DNA from: Actinoplanes italicus
GTDB taxonomy: Bacteria > Actinomycetota > Actinomycetes > Mycobacteriales > Micromonosporaceae
Assembly (NCBI RefSeq): GCF_003001815.1
Contig: NZ_PVMZ01000001.1
Location: 310,001 to 374,000 of the forward strand
Length of the DNA: 64,000 bases
Reading direction: 5' to 3'
The notes beneath the pieces were generated by a model, which had not been told where the DNA came from, did not search any database, and saw only the letters and a program-made list of their open reading frames with translations. Positions 32,601 through 41,659 of this stretch are shown here, one piece after another. Made by a program: the position numbers and the translations under genes. Position 1 is the stretch's first letter. Every line of letters begins with the position of its first letter.

Positions 32601-33792
32601 TGAAAAAATCGCCAATCAAGCCGGACTCTCAAGTGAGATGTTCGACGGAGCGCGGTTGACTCAGGCTCGCCAGTTGGCTGCCCTCACAAAGAGGGCGCTT
32701 GCCGACAGGGTCGGGGTTTCTGCTGCCGCGATTGGCCAATACGAGTCGGGAACCATTAAGCCTCGGCCAGACCTCGTTATGAGGCTGGCCGAGGTACTTG
32801 CCGTTCCCGTCCGCTTCTTTGCGTTCCGAAGTGGGCGCCCCCGAGCCATCCTTGACGTTTCCATGGCACACTTTCGGAGCTTGCGCTCGACACGATCCTA
32901 CGAACGTGAGCGTGCCGCAGCCTTCGCTGCTCAAATCTGGGAGGCGACGCACGCTCTAGAACAGTGGGTCCGGCTTCCCGCCCCCGACCTTCCGGGATGG
33001 CTGGGCGGCGAGGTGGTGCCCGACGTGCCAGAGGACCCCGCTGCGGCGGCGCGGGCAGTCCGGCGTCGATGGGGCTTGGGCACTGAACCAGTGCCGCATA
33101 TGGTTCGCCTGCTGGAATCCAGGGGGATCGTTGTCGCCGTCATGCCTTTCTCGGAGGCCGAGCGAGTCAAGGCTTTCTCAACCTCGCGGTTACAGCGGCC
33201 AGTCGTGGTGCTGTCGTCCGACAAAGACGACGTATATCATCACCGATTCTCTGCTGCGCACGAGCTGGGACACCTAGTGATGCACGGTGAGGCGCAGCCG
33301 GGGGACCCAGAGCATGAGCGTGTGGCGAACGCTTTCGCTGCCGAGTTCCTAATGCCAACCGCTTCAATCTCGGCGAGCCTGCCGACTAGGGTCGACTTCA
33401 GTCAGTACGCGCGATTGCAAACTTTGTGGGGGGTTTCTGTAGACGCATTACTGTATCGAAGCAGGGAACTCGGCCTGCTTCGTGATGTACCATATCGCCG
33501 CGCTTGGCAAAAGCTAGCCGATCTTCGCTCAGCAGGAATCATCCAGACCGAACCAGTTTCTCGCTACAGCGGGGAGCAGCCGGTTCTACTGAAGCGGGCG
33601 CTGGAGCTAGCAAGGAAGAAGGGCTTGACCCTCGAAACGCTAGCCGAAGAGATCGACTTCAGCGTTGAGATGATAAGTCTTTACGTCGGTGTCGACGAAA
33701 CTCCAGACTTGCCCCTAGTCAATGTGGTGGATCTGGAGCATGAGCGAATGACACGCCGCCGAGGAACGGTTAGCACCCCGGCGAAGTCGTGA
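32542..33792 (+). CDS. HTH (XRE) plus ImmA/IrrE zinc-metallopeptidase protein
   Basis: 416 residues, ATG at 32542, AAAGGA upstream. The N-terminal Cro/C1 HTH is LTQARQLAALTKRALADRVGVSAA with AIGQYESGTIKPRPDLV next. The ImmA peptidase domain carries AAHELGHLVMH (HExxH) followed by HERVANAFAAEFLMP, the third-ligand Glu region. XRE-ImmA proteins cleave or bind repressors, or act as antitoxins to a partner. The partner here would be the overlapping upstream gene. It may control lysogeny of the surrounding prophage. Confidence 0.82.
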   Translation: MKTPSDRTTKKVTNLPTLFDEKIANQAGLSSEMFDGARLTQARQLAALTKRALADRVGVSAAAIGQYESGTIKPRPDLVMRLAEVLAVPVRFFAFRSGRPRAILDVSMAHFRSLRSTRSYERERAAAFAAQIWEATHALEQWVRLPAPDLPGWLGGEVVPDVPEDPAAAARAVRRRWGLGTEPVPHMVRLLESRGIVVAVMPFSEAERVKAFSTSRLQRPVVVLSSDKDDVYHHRFSAAHELGHLVMHGEAQPGDPEHERVANAFAAEFLMPTASISASLPTRVDFSQYARLQTLWGVSVDALLYRSRELGLLRDVPYRRAWQKLADLRSAGIIQTEPVSRYSGEQPVLLKRALELARKKGLTLETLAEEIDFSVEMISLYVGVDETPDLPLVNVVDLEHERMTRRRGTVSTPAKS

Positions 33793-33872
33793 TGGCAGCT
33801 TGGCGCCCACGTGCGGCCGCAGGATGTTGTTCGGGTCCTGAAACCAAGCCCTAGACCGAACCGTGTTACTTG

Positions 33873-33903
33873 ACGGGCGGCGAGCATGACGCTCGCCGCC
33901 CGT
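33873..33903 (+). terminator. Strong intrinsic terminator after the HTH-ImmA gene
   Basis: Perfect 13-bp stem (33873-33885 with 33891-33903) around loop ATGAC, followed by TTTCC. Placed 80 bases after the ImmA stop on the plus strand. Direction inferred from the T-run; it also stands before the integrase relic on the other strand. Confidence 0.7.
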
Positions 33904-33915
33904 TTCCGTTCGGCG

Positions 33916-34157
33916 CTAGGCAGCCGTACGGGATGAAGGCAGTAGGGTGCCGATCGTTGTGGCGACAGCTGCCACTGAGGCCGCGTGGGGTAGATGTACT
34001 TGTCGTAGAGCGTCTTCACGCTTTCGTGCTCGGCAATGTGCTGCATGGCCTTCGGGTCGACGCTTTGGCTGGCCAGCATCGTCAGGGGACGGTGCGGCGT
34101 CCAGGCCGCGCTCCTGCGACGCTTACGCAGCGCTTCGCTTAACCAGTCGTCCTGCAC
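33916..34157 (-). pseudogene. Tyrosine integrase C-terminal relic
   Basis: Minus-strand translation gives RPLTMLASQSVDPKAMQHI and EHESVKTLYDKYIYPT, clearly matching the C-terminus of the intact integrase at 38453 (LLTMLADQGVDPKVMQHM, HESVKTLYDNYIHPT). The catalytic HCLRHS box is missing by a small deletion and the 3' end has shifted frame, where IGTLLPSSRTAA resumes up to a stop at 33916. The 5' three quarters are gone. It is a decayed paralogue. The 4.3 kb between relic and intact gene is filled by the large NTPase. Confidence 0.75.
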
Positions 34158-34242
34158 AGATTCACCCTCCCTGAGTCAGTACGAAGGACTAGAGCGACGT
34201 ACATGACCCTACGAACCACACATTTGGGCAGTAAAGAAGGCC

Positions 34243-37200
34243 TCAACCAGTCAACGTGACCGTATGGCGCTCGCCGGTGCGATGGCTTTTGACGCCTGTC
34301 GCCGTCAGCTGGACTGTTGCGCCCGCACAGCAGATCTCGTCCGGCACGGTGACAGCTGTGACTGCAAGCGTCCCGTTAGCGTCGGCAACCGGAGCGGCAA
34401 GGAGGTACGGCCCATCGAACTTCCGCAGGTTGCCGCCTGCGAATAGCTCGACTCTGACCTCCTCTCCACTGATATACCCAGACCCCTGCACGTTCAGCGT
34501 CGAACCCGGCGCCGCGTCTGTCACTGAAATGGTGACTTGTGCCGATGGACGGGTAGTCACCGCCGGCTCTGAGCTAACCAAAGTCGGCGCCGGTTTCGTG
34601 ACGCTTGTCGAGCTAGTTGGTTCCGCTGTGCCGTTCGAAGGCTTACTGCTTTCGGCGTAGGCAACGACCAGCAGGAGGACGGCTGCTGGGATCAGCGCGC
34701 ACATAGCCGTGGCGTAGGGCTCTCGGACGGCCCAACGGCGGGTCTTGCTGGCTTTCGGGCTCGACCGGGGCATTGCCCCAAGGGCCAAGGTGCACGTCGC
34801 AGCAAGGGCAGCGAGCCAGATCGACGACTCGAGGCCCTCCCGCTGCCAGAGAGCCGTTGAGATAACGACTCCGATGAAAATCCCAATGAGGATGGCCATT
34901 ACAGCGCGTACCGAGAGCATCTTCACCGGCTCGTCCTTGGGCGGTGTCAGTTTCGCAAGCACTTCTGATGGGGTCAGCGGCGTCCAAGCCTCGCGGGCGG
35001 CGGTGATCCGGGCGCGGGCGGCCAGATACCGAAACTTCGGCGTGTCCGGGTAGAGAAGAACGAGCTGTTCCAGTTCGGCCACGGCGGCCGGGGTACCTCG
35101 TTCGGCGAGCGTCATCAGTAAGCGATCACGTATATCACCGATTCTTTCCCGCAAACTCACGATGTGCGCCCCGCTGACATTTGGATCATCTGCGGAGGGA
35201 AACAACTCCTCGACCACTTGCCAGAACTCCACCTGCTGCTTCTCGTCCAGCATCGCTAGATCGAGTGATGCATCCTCGGCGAGACTTTCGACGATCTCCT
35301 TTGCAAGGGCTGGACTCTTGACCATGGCGTCTCGTAGCGGCGGCCACGCTCGTGCGCCGAGAATGTGGATGGCCGACGAGGCGAGGCGCCCTGCCTTCAG
35401 GGAGTTGGCCTCGGCGAGGCCCAGTTGCTCGCCGAATAGCGCAAGCGCCGCTTCCGAGTCGAGTTTCGCTAGGACTTCATACGCGACAGCCGCGGAGGCG
35501 GTGTCAGTTACATCGCTGGTGATTAGCTGACCAAGCCACGCACCATCCTGAGCCGTCAGAAGGGGAGCGACTCGACGGAGCACGACCTGCCCCGCTCCAG
35601 GACGGCCGGCGACCTCGGTAAGAATCGCCGCGAGCAGGGAGTCATGGGCTCTGTCGTTCACCCACTTCATCGGGATCTGTAGCGGTTCCTCGTCAGGGCC
35701 GAAGAACGGTCCCCCGACTAAGGCAGGTACCCAGAACTGCCAACGGCTGGTCTCTAGATCCGGGGTCTTACCCAGGTCGGCGAGCAGCACCATTGCCTGC
35801 ACGCCGGTATAGGCACCCCGGTTAGACCTTCCGGTCCCTAGAAGATTCTGCCCGTTCTCTGTCGCGACTTGGAGGTAGCCCTTGGCGGCCGCCACAGCTG
35901 CCGCTTGCTGCTCGGCGGATAGCAGGGACCACCCGCGCAAGTCGGTTATCCGCACCTGAGGCAGCTTCGGTGGCTGGCCGGCTTCTCCAATGTGCCGTAT
36001 GTAGTGGCAGAAGATGAGGAAGGCCCTCTCCTGCGGAAGCTGCAGACCATCGAGGAGATTCGTTAGTAGCTGTGAGTCCGTCGGCGGTGACTCCGCCTCG
36101 TCATCGGACTCGAGATCAAGATCTTCCGGGACTGGCTTTACTGGGCGAAGCAAGGGCCGTGCTATCAGCTCAGCGAATGGGGTGTTTCCCGGGACCGCAG
36201 CTAGAACCGAGCGGTGTTCCGGCCGCTCGCGGTCGAAGAGCATAAGGGTCCAGGGGCGCCAGCGTTCAGCATCCTCGCTGGTGGCGGCCATTGCTCCATT
36301 CATTACGACCCAGGGGAGGTCTTCGGCGTCAAGCAGACCAACACCCCTGAAGGCCCAGGTCGCTGAGCCATCCAAGCGATTGTGTAGCACGGCAACAAGG
36401 TCACGGCGGGACTGACGTGACAGCTCGGGCAACACGGCATTTCGGGAGTCAAAGAGTCGGTGGCGGTGTTCGAGCCGGGCAACGACAACGTTTATGACCG
36501 CTGCGAACATCTCCGGCTCTTGCAGACGGGACAGGCCAGTGATCAAGATCTCGTCACGGAGTTCCTCCGTCTGTCCCGCAAGACCACGGAGGGGTGGCAT
36601 GCCCGGCGACATGCGGACGGTTACGTCCTCTACCCAGTTCAGCGACTCGCGGAGTTCCTCCGTGCTCAACGTGCTCTCACGGAGGATATCCGGGAGGTCC
36701 AGCCGCAAGAACGTTGAATAGCTGCCGACCAGGTCAGCGTTTCGCTCATCACGTAGGCGCCACAGCACGTCCTGCAGCGGAGCGCCGCCTCGCCGCAAGG
36801 CGCGAAGTCCAAGCCCAAACAGCTCGTCATCCTCATCGGCTTCGGCCGGCACGTCGAGAAGCCTCGTCAGCGCGGCAACATCTAGCGGATCGGCAAAGTC
36901 TAAGACGCCGTACCCAGCGGCCACCCGAACCGATGTCGGCTGAGAAGCATCCACCGACAGGGACGCCAGAGTGGCGCTTAGGCCGTACCGGTTGTTACGC
37001 CGGGCGATGAGTACCGCTAGAACCCGAGCATCGGTGCCGCTTGTTTGGTTGGACCAAACGTCTTGGAGCCGACGGTCGATGCCGTCGTAGGTGAGTCCGC
37101 CAAGTTCGTGCGTCGAGTATTGAAGGAACTCGCTTCGGCCAGCCAGCCTAAGGAGGCTGTCGACCAGGACTTGCCGGTACCCCGGGTCGATCAGTTCGAC

Positions 37201-38385
37201 ACGGCTACGGATAAATGCGGCCGGATCGCGCTCGATGAGAGCACCGAACCGCTCCGGTGCCAGCGCGGCCAACCAGGCAGCGATTGCCTGCACCTGAGGA
37301 GCCAGAAGACCTTGCTCGCCACCAAGAAGCTCGTTGACGCAATCCAGGGTGATGCCCGTACTGACGATGTGGTTCGCAGCGAGGTACTCGGCGAGCATCT
37401 GGTGCTCGAACCTCATCAGCTGGGGGCCGGCGCCGTCGAACAACCGGGTGGCCAAGACCTCGGTGAAATGCTGCTGCGGCGATTGAGGCAAGCAATCATC
37501 TGCTGTTAGGTCCTCGGGACCGCCCTCACCTTCGAGTACGAACGTCGAACAGCCGCTAAACAGAGCAACAAGTGCCAACACGCCTGCGTCGGCGAGGTAG
37601 CGCCGTTCTTCGTGTGGCAGCAGAGGGTTCCGTCTGAGTTCGTTCGGCTCTCGTACTCGCCGTCGGCAGACCGCACCATAGAGCTCGGCCTGGGAGCCGG
37701 GGAGCGAAGGAGGATCCGCCGAGGACGCGGCGAACTCCTCGACTAGAAATACAAGCTCCACGGGATTGCGGGCAAGATCCACAATGCCGGATCGCCGCAG
37801 TTCGTCCAGAAAGTAGCGCCCGTCGACTCCAGCGGACCGTGCGAACTCCTCGATGTCGGTGTCCACTAAAGGGACAAGATCGTAGATCTCGACAAGGTCG
37901 AACTGTTGCCGCAAAACGAGTTCGACCCCAGGCAGCCATCCAGCGCTTCGACAGCTGACTGCCACGTGAACGTCGGACGGCAGACCTTCCAGGGCCTCTT
38001 CGATCGCCCCAGCGAGAACCCTCGGGATGAGCGGCGACTCATCGGTGGCGTCCAGTGCAAGAAGTCGGGGTTCAGGGGCGCTCTGCTTCCCCAGCGCTTT
38101 CGCGATCCTGCCCCGCAAACCGTCCTCGGTGCTGCTACGACCGACCTCAACAAGCGCGGCGTTCGCACCCCAGGTGGAAACCAGAGCCTTCAGTTCGGTG
38201 GTCTTCCCGCCACCGGGCGGGCCGAGGAGCACTACGCATCTGTGACGTACAACGTCGGGAAGTCGGACAACTCCCGCGATATCAGCACGGTCATAGGCCA
38301 GCGCGGCGTCGACATCGATCTGCGGGCCATCGTGACGCCGACTTCGCCAATAGCGGGGAGCCCGGTGAGGGCGGGTCGGCATCAC
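34243..38385 (-). CDS. Giant STAND/NACHT-like NTPase with repeat region, three TM helices and C-terminal domain
   Basis: 1380 residues; GTG at 38385 or ATG at 38382. Walker A LLGPPGGGKTTE (about 53-64), Walker B LLALDATDES (108-117), a sensor-like HVAVSCRSAGW near 139-149, and a STAND signature MRFEHQMLAEYLAANHI near 325. Residues 340-1150 are HEAT/armadillo-like helices, probably the sensing part. Three hydrophobic helices follow (VMAILIGIFIGVVIS, LAALAATCTLALGAM, ATAMCALIPAAVLLLVVAYA), then a Ser/Thr-rich linker and a beta domain (APGSTLNVQGSGYISGEEV). No N-terminal effector domain is seen. The layout suggests a membrane-acting NLR-like defence protein, next to an integrase. Function is inferred. 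Confidence 0.72.
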   Translation of the reverse strand: MMPTRPHRAPRYWRSRRHDGPQIDVDAALAYDRADIAGVVRLPDVVRHRCVVLLGPPGGGKTTELKALVSTWGANAALVEVGRSSTEDGLRGRIAKALGKQSAPEPRLLALDATDESPLIPRVLAGAIEEALEGLPSDVHVAVSCRSAGWLPGVELVLRQQFDLVEIYDLVPLVDTDIEEFARSAGVDGRYFLDELRRSGIVDLARNPVELVFLVEEFAASSADPPSLPGSQAELYGAVCRRRVREPNELRRNPLLPHEERRYLADAGVLALVALFSGCSTFVLEGEGGPEDLTADDCLPQSPQQHFTEVLATRLFDGAGPQLMRFEHQMLAEYLAANHIVSTGITLDCVNELLGGEQGLLAPQVQAIAAWLAALAPERFGALIERDPAAFIRSRVELIDPGYRQVLVDSLLRLAGRSEFLQYSTHELGGLTYDGIDRRLQDVWSNQTSGTDARVLAVLIARRNNRYGLSATLASLSVDASQPTSVRVAAGYGVLDFADPLDVAALTRLLDVPAEADEDDELFGLGLRALRRGGAPLQDVLWRLRDERNADLVGSYSTFLRLDLPDILRESTLSTEELRESLNWVEDVTVRMSPGMPPLRGLAGQTEELRDEILITGLSRLQEPEMFAAVINVVVARLEHRHRLFDSRNAVLPELSRQSRRDLVAVLHNRLDGSATWAFRGVGLLDAEDLPWVVMNGAMAATSEDAERWRPWTLMLFDRERPEHRSVLAAVPGNTPFAELIARPLLRPVKPVPEDLDLESDDEAESPPTDSQLLTNLLDGLQLPQERAFLIFCHYIRHIGEAGQPPKLPQVRITDLRGWSLLSAEQQAAAVAAAKGYLQVATENGQNLLGTGRSNRGAYTGVQAMVLLADLGKTPDLETSRWQFWVPALVGGPFFGPDEEPLQIPMKWVNDRAHDSLLAAILTEVAGRPGAGQVVLRRVAPLLTAQDGAWLGQLITSDVTDTASAAVAYEVLAKLDSEAALALFGEQLGLAEANSLKAGRLASSAIHILGARAWPPLRDAMVKSPALAKEIVESLAEDASLDLAMLDEKQQVEFWQVVEELFPSADDPNVSGAHIVSLRERIGDIRDRLLMTLAERGTPAAVAELEQLVLLYPDTPKFRYLAARARITAAREAWTPLTPSEVLAKLTPPKDEPVKMLSVRAVMAILIGIFIGVVISTALWQREGLESSIWLAALAATCTLALGAMPRSSPKASKTRRWAVREPYATAMCALIPAAVLLLVVAYAESSKPSNGTAEPTSSTSVTKPAPTLVSSEPAVTTRPSAQVTISVTDAAPGSTLNVQGSGYISGEEVRVELFAGGNLRKFDGPYLLAAPVADANGTLAVTAVTVPDEICCAGATVQLTATGVKSHRTGERHTVTLTG

Positions 38386-38452
38386 GACGGCATTGTAGGA
38401 GATAGAAGGTCTACATCTGCCCGCTCATCAAGCGAGATCGGGTATCGCCGGG

Positions 38453-39745
38453 CTACGCGGCCGTGTAGAACGTCGGCAAAAGGGTGCCGATGGCTGCGGC
38501 GGCAGCCTGCCGCTGGGCCTGCGTGGGGTGGATGTAGTTGTCGTACAGCGTCTTCACGCTCTCGTGCCCGGCCATGTGCTGCATGACCTTCGGGTCGACG
38601 CCTTGGTCAGCCAGCATCGTCAGGAGGCTGTGTCGGAGGCAGTGCGGCGTGATGTGCTTCGCCAGGCCGCGCCCCTGGGCCTTGGCGAGCACGGGCAGGT
38701 AGACCCGCTCACGGAACTTCGCGTGATCCCACGGGCCGCCGCCGGGCCGAGTGAACACCAGGTCGTCGAGACGCTTGCCGGCGACGAGGCGACGCAGCAT
38801 CTCGACGATCGCGGGCGGGATTGGGATGCACCGGTCGTCACCCGCGATGCTCTTGGTGTAAGACCGCAGTTCCCACGTGTCGCCGTTCTCGGAACCCCGG
38901 GCGAGGACCTGCGACGGCCGAAGCTCAGCGGCGGCGAGGTCGATGTCGCGCACCCGCAGCCCGGCCAGCTCGCCCCAGCGCATCGCCGTCGCCATGCCGA
39001 GCATGAGCAGATCGGCGCCGATCGGATGCACCTCGTAGGCGCAGCTCAAATACAGCTGGATATCGGCCTCGGTCGTGATGACGTCACGCTTCTTCTTTCG
39101 GCCCTTCGGCAGCTCCAGTCCGTCCATCGGGTTGCCAGCGATCAGTGGCGGTTTGCGGCCCGGCTGCATGGCGCACGCCGCCTTGAACGTCGGGACGATC
39201 ACGCCGCCCCGGATGTTCGCGATCGTCTTGCGGCTGAGGCCCTTAGCTTCCATCGCGTCCTGCCACGCCTCCATGTGCTCGTACTCGATCACGTCCACAC
39301 GCATGTGGCCGAAGTACGGGACGACGTGGTTCGCCAGGTTGGACCGGTAGCGGCGTTTCGTGTAGCCCTCGACACCGCGCTTCCTGGCGATCTGCTTCTC
39401 CGCGTACTCGGCGAAGGTCGGCATCTCATCGACGGCGGGCGCCGGCGGCCGCGGCTCCTCGGGCGCACCGGCCGGTTGGGGCGCCGACGAGTCCGATGCC
39501 ACCGTAAGCGGCATGTGCTTCGCCAGCCACTCGACCTTTCGCTCGATGAGGTCCGCGAACCCGTAGCGCGTGAGCTCCTCATCGGCGGGCCAGCACTCAC
39601 CGCATGCTTCGACCAACCCCTGAAGTCTCTTCGCCTCGGTGTGGTAGTCGAGCGTCACCGGTACCTGTTTGCCGTCCTGACGCCACACGACTCGCCATCG
39701 GACCGTCCGACCCTTGTTGGTCGGTCGTTTCTGAATCGACGCCAC
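38453..39745 (-). CDS. int: Tyrosine site-specific integrase
   Basis: 430 residues from GTG at 39745, GGAGG upstream. N-terminal SAM-like domain and arm-binding region, core-binding domain with YAEKQIARKRGVEGYTKRRY, and the catalytic domain: Arg in ATAMRWGELAGLR, Lys near SYTKSIAGDDR, HCLRHS (H-x-x-R) and HESVKTLYDNY (His and Tyr nucleophile). It catalyses integration and excision. It lies 205 bases from tRNA-Ala(GGC), whose 3' end faces the integrase, so the tRNA is probably the attachment site. A relic of a related integrase is at 33916. Confidence 0.9.
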   Translation of the reverse strand: MASIQKRPTNKGRTVRWRVVWRQDGKQVPVTLDYHTEAKRLQGLVEACGECWPADEELTRYGFADLIERKVEWLAKHMPLTVASDSSAPQPAGAPEEPRPPAPAVDEMPTFAEYAEKQIARKRGVEGYTKRRYRSNLANHVVPYFGHMRVDVIEYEHMEAWQDAMEAKGLSRKTIANIRGGVIVPTFKAACAMQPGRKPPLIAGNPMDGLELPKGRKKKRDVITTEADIQLYLSCAYEVHPIGADLLMLGMATAMRWGELAGLRVRDIDLAAAELRPSQVLARGSENGDTWELRSYTKSIAGDDRCIPIPPAIVEMLRRLVAGKRLDDLVFTRPGGGPWDHAKFRERVYLPVLAKAQGRGLAKHITPHCLRHSLLTMLADQGVDPKVMQHMAGHESVKTLYDNYIHPTQAQRQAAAAAIGTLLPTFYTAA

Positions 39746-39897
39746 TCGTCCTCCACGTGAACGGGCGGCCCCTCGCTGGAGGCCCGCGGGCGCACCCATG
39801 TATGCGCCGCAATGCGATTGCAACCGTACCGGTGATTGAGCGGCATGATCAAGCCGCGTTACCTGGGTGCTACCTGCGGGGTGGGATTCCCCTAAGC

Positions 39898-39941
39898 AAA
39901 AAGAGCCGCTGACCAGTAAACTTCCTGGTCAACGACTCTTT
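39898..39941 (-). terminator. Terminator after tRNA-Ala at the prophage boundary
   Basis: A hairpin with arms near 39899-39916 and 39925-39941 (two mismatches), giving TTTTT on the minus strand, as expected for a Rho-independent terminator of tRNA-Ala. It lies between the tRNA 3' end and the integrase start, so it is also where the attachment site should be. Confidence 0.6.
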
Positions 39942-39950
39942 GTTAAAGGG

Positions 39951-40023
39951 TGGAGCTGAGGGGACTCGAACCCCTGACCCCCACACTGCCAGTGTGGTGC
40001 GCTACCAGCTGCGCCACAGCCCC
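39951..40023 (-). tRNA. tRNA-Ala, anticodon GGC
   Basis: 73-nt cloverleaf on the minus strand, acceptor GGGGCTG/CAGCTCC with discriminator A, anticodon stem CCACA/TGTGG with loop CTGGCAG (anticodon GGC), and T-arm GTTCGAG. CCA is not fully encoded (CCC follows). Its 3' end points to the integrase, marking an integration site for the element to the left. The G3:T70 alanine identity pair is present. Confidence 0.93.
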
Positions 40024-40111
40024 TTGCCACTACTCACTACATCCCCGGCGGTTTCCCCCGGGCACGCTGGAAATATTACACACCCCGCGAGGGCCCCCCG
40101 AAGCACCCCCC

Positions 40112-40669
40112 TCAGTTGAGGGAGACATCCGGCGGGAAATGGGCGACCGCTGCGAGGATGTCGCCCTGACGGCGCAGGACCATGGCCCAGAGGTCGTCGG
40201 GGCGTTCGACGAAGGGGTCGCCGGGCAGGGCGTCGAAGACGAACCAGGAGCCGGAGGCGATCTCGTCCTCCAGTTGGCCGGCCGACCATCCGGAGTATCC
40301 GGCGAAGACCCGGATGCCGGCCACGCTCTCGCGCATCCGCTCCGGGTCGGCGGAGAGGTCCAGGGTGCCGAGTGCGCCGCTGACAGGATGGAAGCCGGAG
40401 AGCCGCTTCTTGAACTCGGGCTTGGTCCTGGCCAGGCAGATCGCCGACTCCGGCTGGACCGGGCCGCCCTCGAAGAGGACCGCGGGGTCACCTGCGAGAT
40501 CGCCCCAGTTGCCGAGGACCTCGGCGACCGGGACCTCGGTCGCGCGGTTGAGCACGACCCCCAGCGCGCCGCCCGTCTCGTGGGCCACCAGTAGTACGAC
40601 CGTCCGGTCGAAGTTGGGGTCCTTGAGGGTGGGCGTGGCGACGAGCAGCTGACCGGTCATCGACTCCAC
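40112..40669 (-). CDS. YqgE/AlgH family protein
   Basis: 185 residues from GTG at 40669 with GGAGG seven bases upstream; ATG at 40660 is an alternative. The family pattern is clear: LLVATPTLKDPNFDRTVVLLVAH, GALGVVLNRATEVPV, VLFEGGPVQPESAICL and RVFAGYSGWSAGQLEDEI. The biochemical role is not settled. It is the first ordinary chromosomal gene to the right of tRNA-Ala and diverges from the MTA phosphorylase gene with a 113-base gap. Confidence 0.88.
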   Translation of the reverse strand: MESMTGQLLVATPTLKDPNFDRTVVLLVAHETGGALGVVLNRATEVPVAEVLGNWGDLAGDPAVLFEGGPVQPESAICLARTKPEFKKRLSGFHPVSGALGTLDLSADPERMRESVAGIRVFAGYSGWSAGQLEDEIASGSWFVFDALPGDPFVERPDDLWAMVLRRQGDILAAVAHFPPDVSLN

Positions 40670-40782
40670 CGACCGGCCTCCGATCCGCTGCTGCTCACCG
40701 AACACGTGTTTACCGCCGTCCAGTCGACGTAGCCATGTCTCGCACATTAGCTTGCGATTCCGGCCGCAGATAAGGTCTGGAC

Positions 40783-41589
40783 ATGAACCCGCCACCTACG
40801 GCAGCAGAGATCGGCGTCATCGGCGGATCGGGGCTTTACGCGCTCCTCGACAACGCCACCGAACACGAGGTCGACACCCCGTACGGCCCGCCGTCGGACC
40901 GGATCACGGTGGCCGAGGTGGGCGGCCGCCGGGTGGCGTTCCTGCCCCGGCACGGCCGTGACCATCGGTTTCCCCCGCACCGCATTCCCTACCGGGCCAA
41001 TCTGTGGGCGCTGCGTTCGCTCGGCGTACGCCAGATCATCGCGCCCTGCGCGGTCGGTGGCCTGCGGCCGGAGCTGGGTCCGGGCACTTTCGTGGTGCCG
41101 GATCAGCTGATCGACCGGACGAGTGGGCGCGAGCAGACGTTCTACGACTCGGGCGCGGTGCACGTGTCGTTCGCCGATCCGTACTGTCCGGTGGGTCGCT
41201 CCGCGGTGCTGGATTCCGCCGAGCGGGTGAGTGCCGTCGACGGCGGCACCATGATCGTCGTGGAGGGTCCGCGTTTCTCGACGCGTGCCGAGTCGCGCTG
41301 GTTCACCTCGATCGGCGGCACGATCGTCAACATGACGGGTCACCCGGAAGCGGTGCTGGCTCGCGAGCTGGCGCTCTGTTACACGGCGATCGCCCTGGTC
41401 ACCGATCTGGACGCGGGCGTGGAGGGTGAGCACGGCGTCACCCAGGACGAGGTCTTCTCGGTCTTCGCGGAGAACACGGCACGTCTGCGCGACGTCCTTC
41501 TCGATGCGGTGGTCAAGCTTCCAGCGACGCGCTCATGTCCCTGCAAGGACGCCCTGGCGGGCATCAAACTGCCTTTCGAGCTTCCTTGA
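40783..41589 (+). CDS. mtnP: S-methyl-5'-thioadenosine phosphorylase (MTAP)
   Basis: 268 residues. It splits methylthioadenosine with phosphate into adenine and methylthioribose-1-phosphate in methionine salvage. Motifs: IGVIGGSGLYALLD at the start, FLPRHGRDHRFPPHRIPYRANLWAL, and the phosphorylase signature TMIVVEGPRFSTRAESRWF followed by NMTGHPEAVLARELALCY. Length fits the family. It reads away from yqgE. Confidence 0.9.
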   Translation: MNPPPTAAEIGVIGGSGLYALLDNATEHEVDTPYGPPSDRITVAEVGGRRVAFLPRHGRDHRFPPHRIPYRANLWALRSLGVRQIIAPCAVGGLRPELGPGTFVVPDQLIDRTSGREQTFYDSGAVHVSFADPYCPVGRSAVLDSAERVSAVDGGTMIVVEGPRFSTRAESRWFTSIGGTIVNMTGHPEAVLARELALCYTAIALVTDLDAGVEGEHGVTQDEVFSVFAENTARLRDVLLDAVVKLPATRSCPCKDALAGIKLPFELP

Positions 41590-41659
41590 TCGTACGGCTA
41601 CGCGCACCGGGCCGGAGCTGAGTCCGAGGTGGGGAACCCGGTCTCAGCCCCGATGCTCG

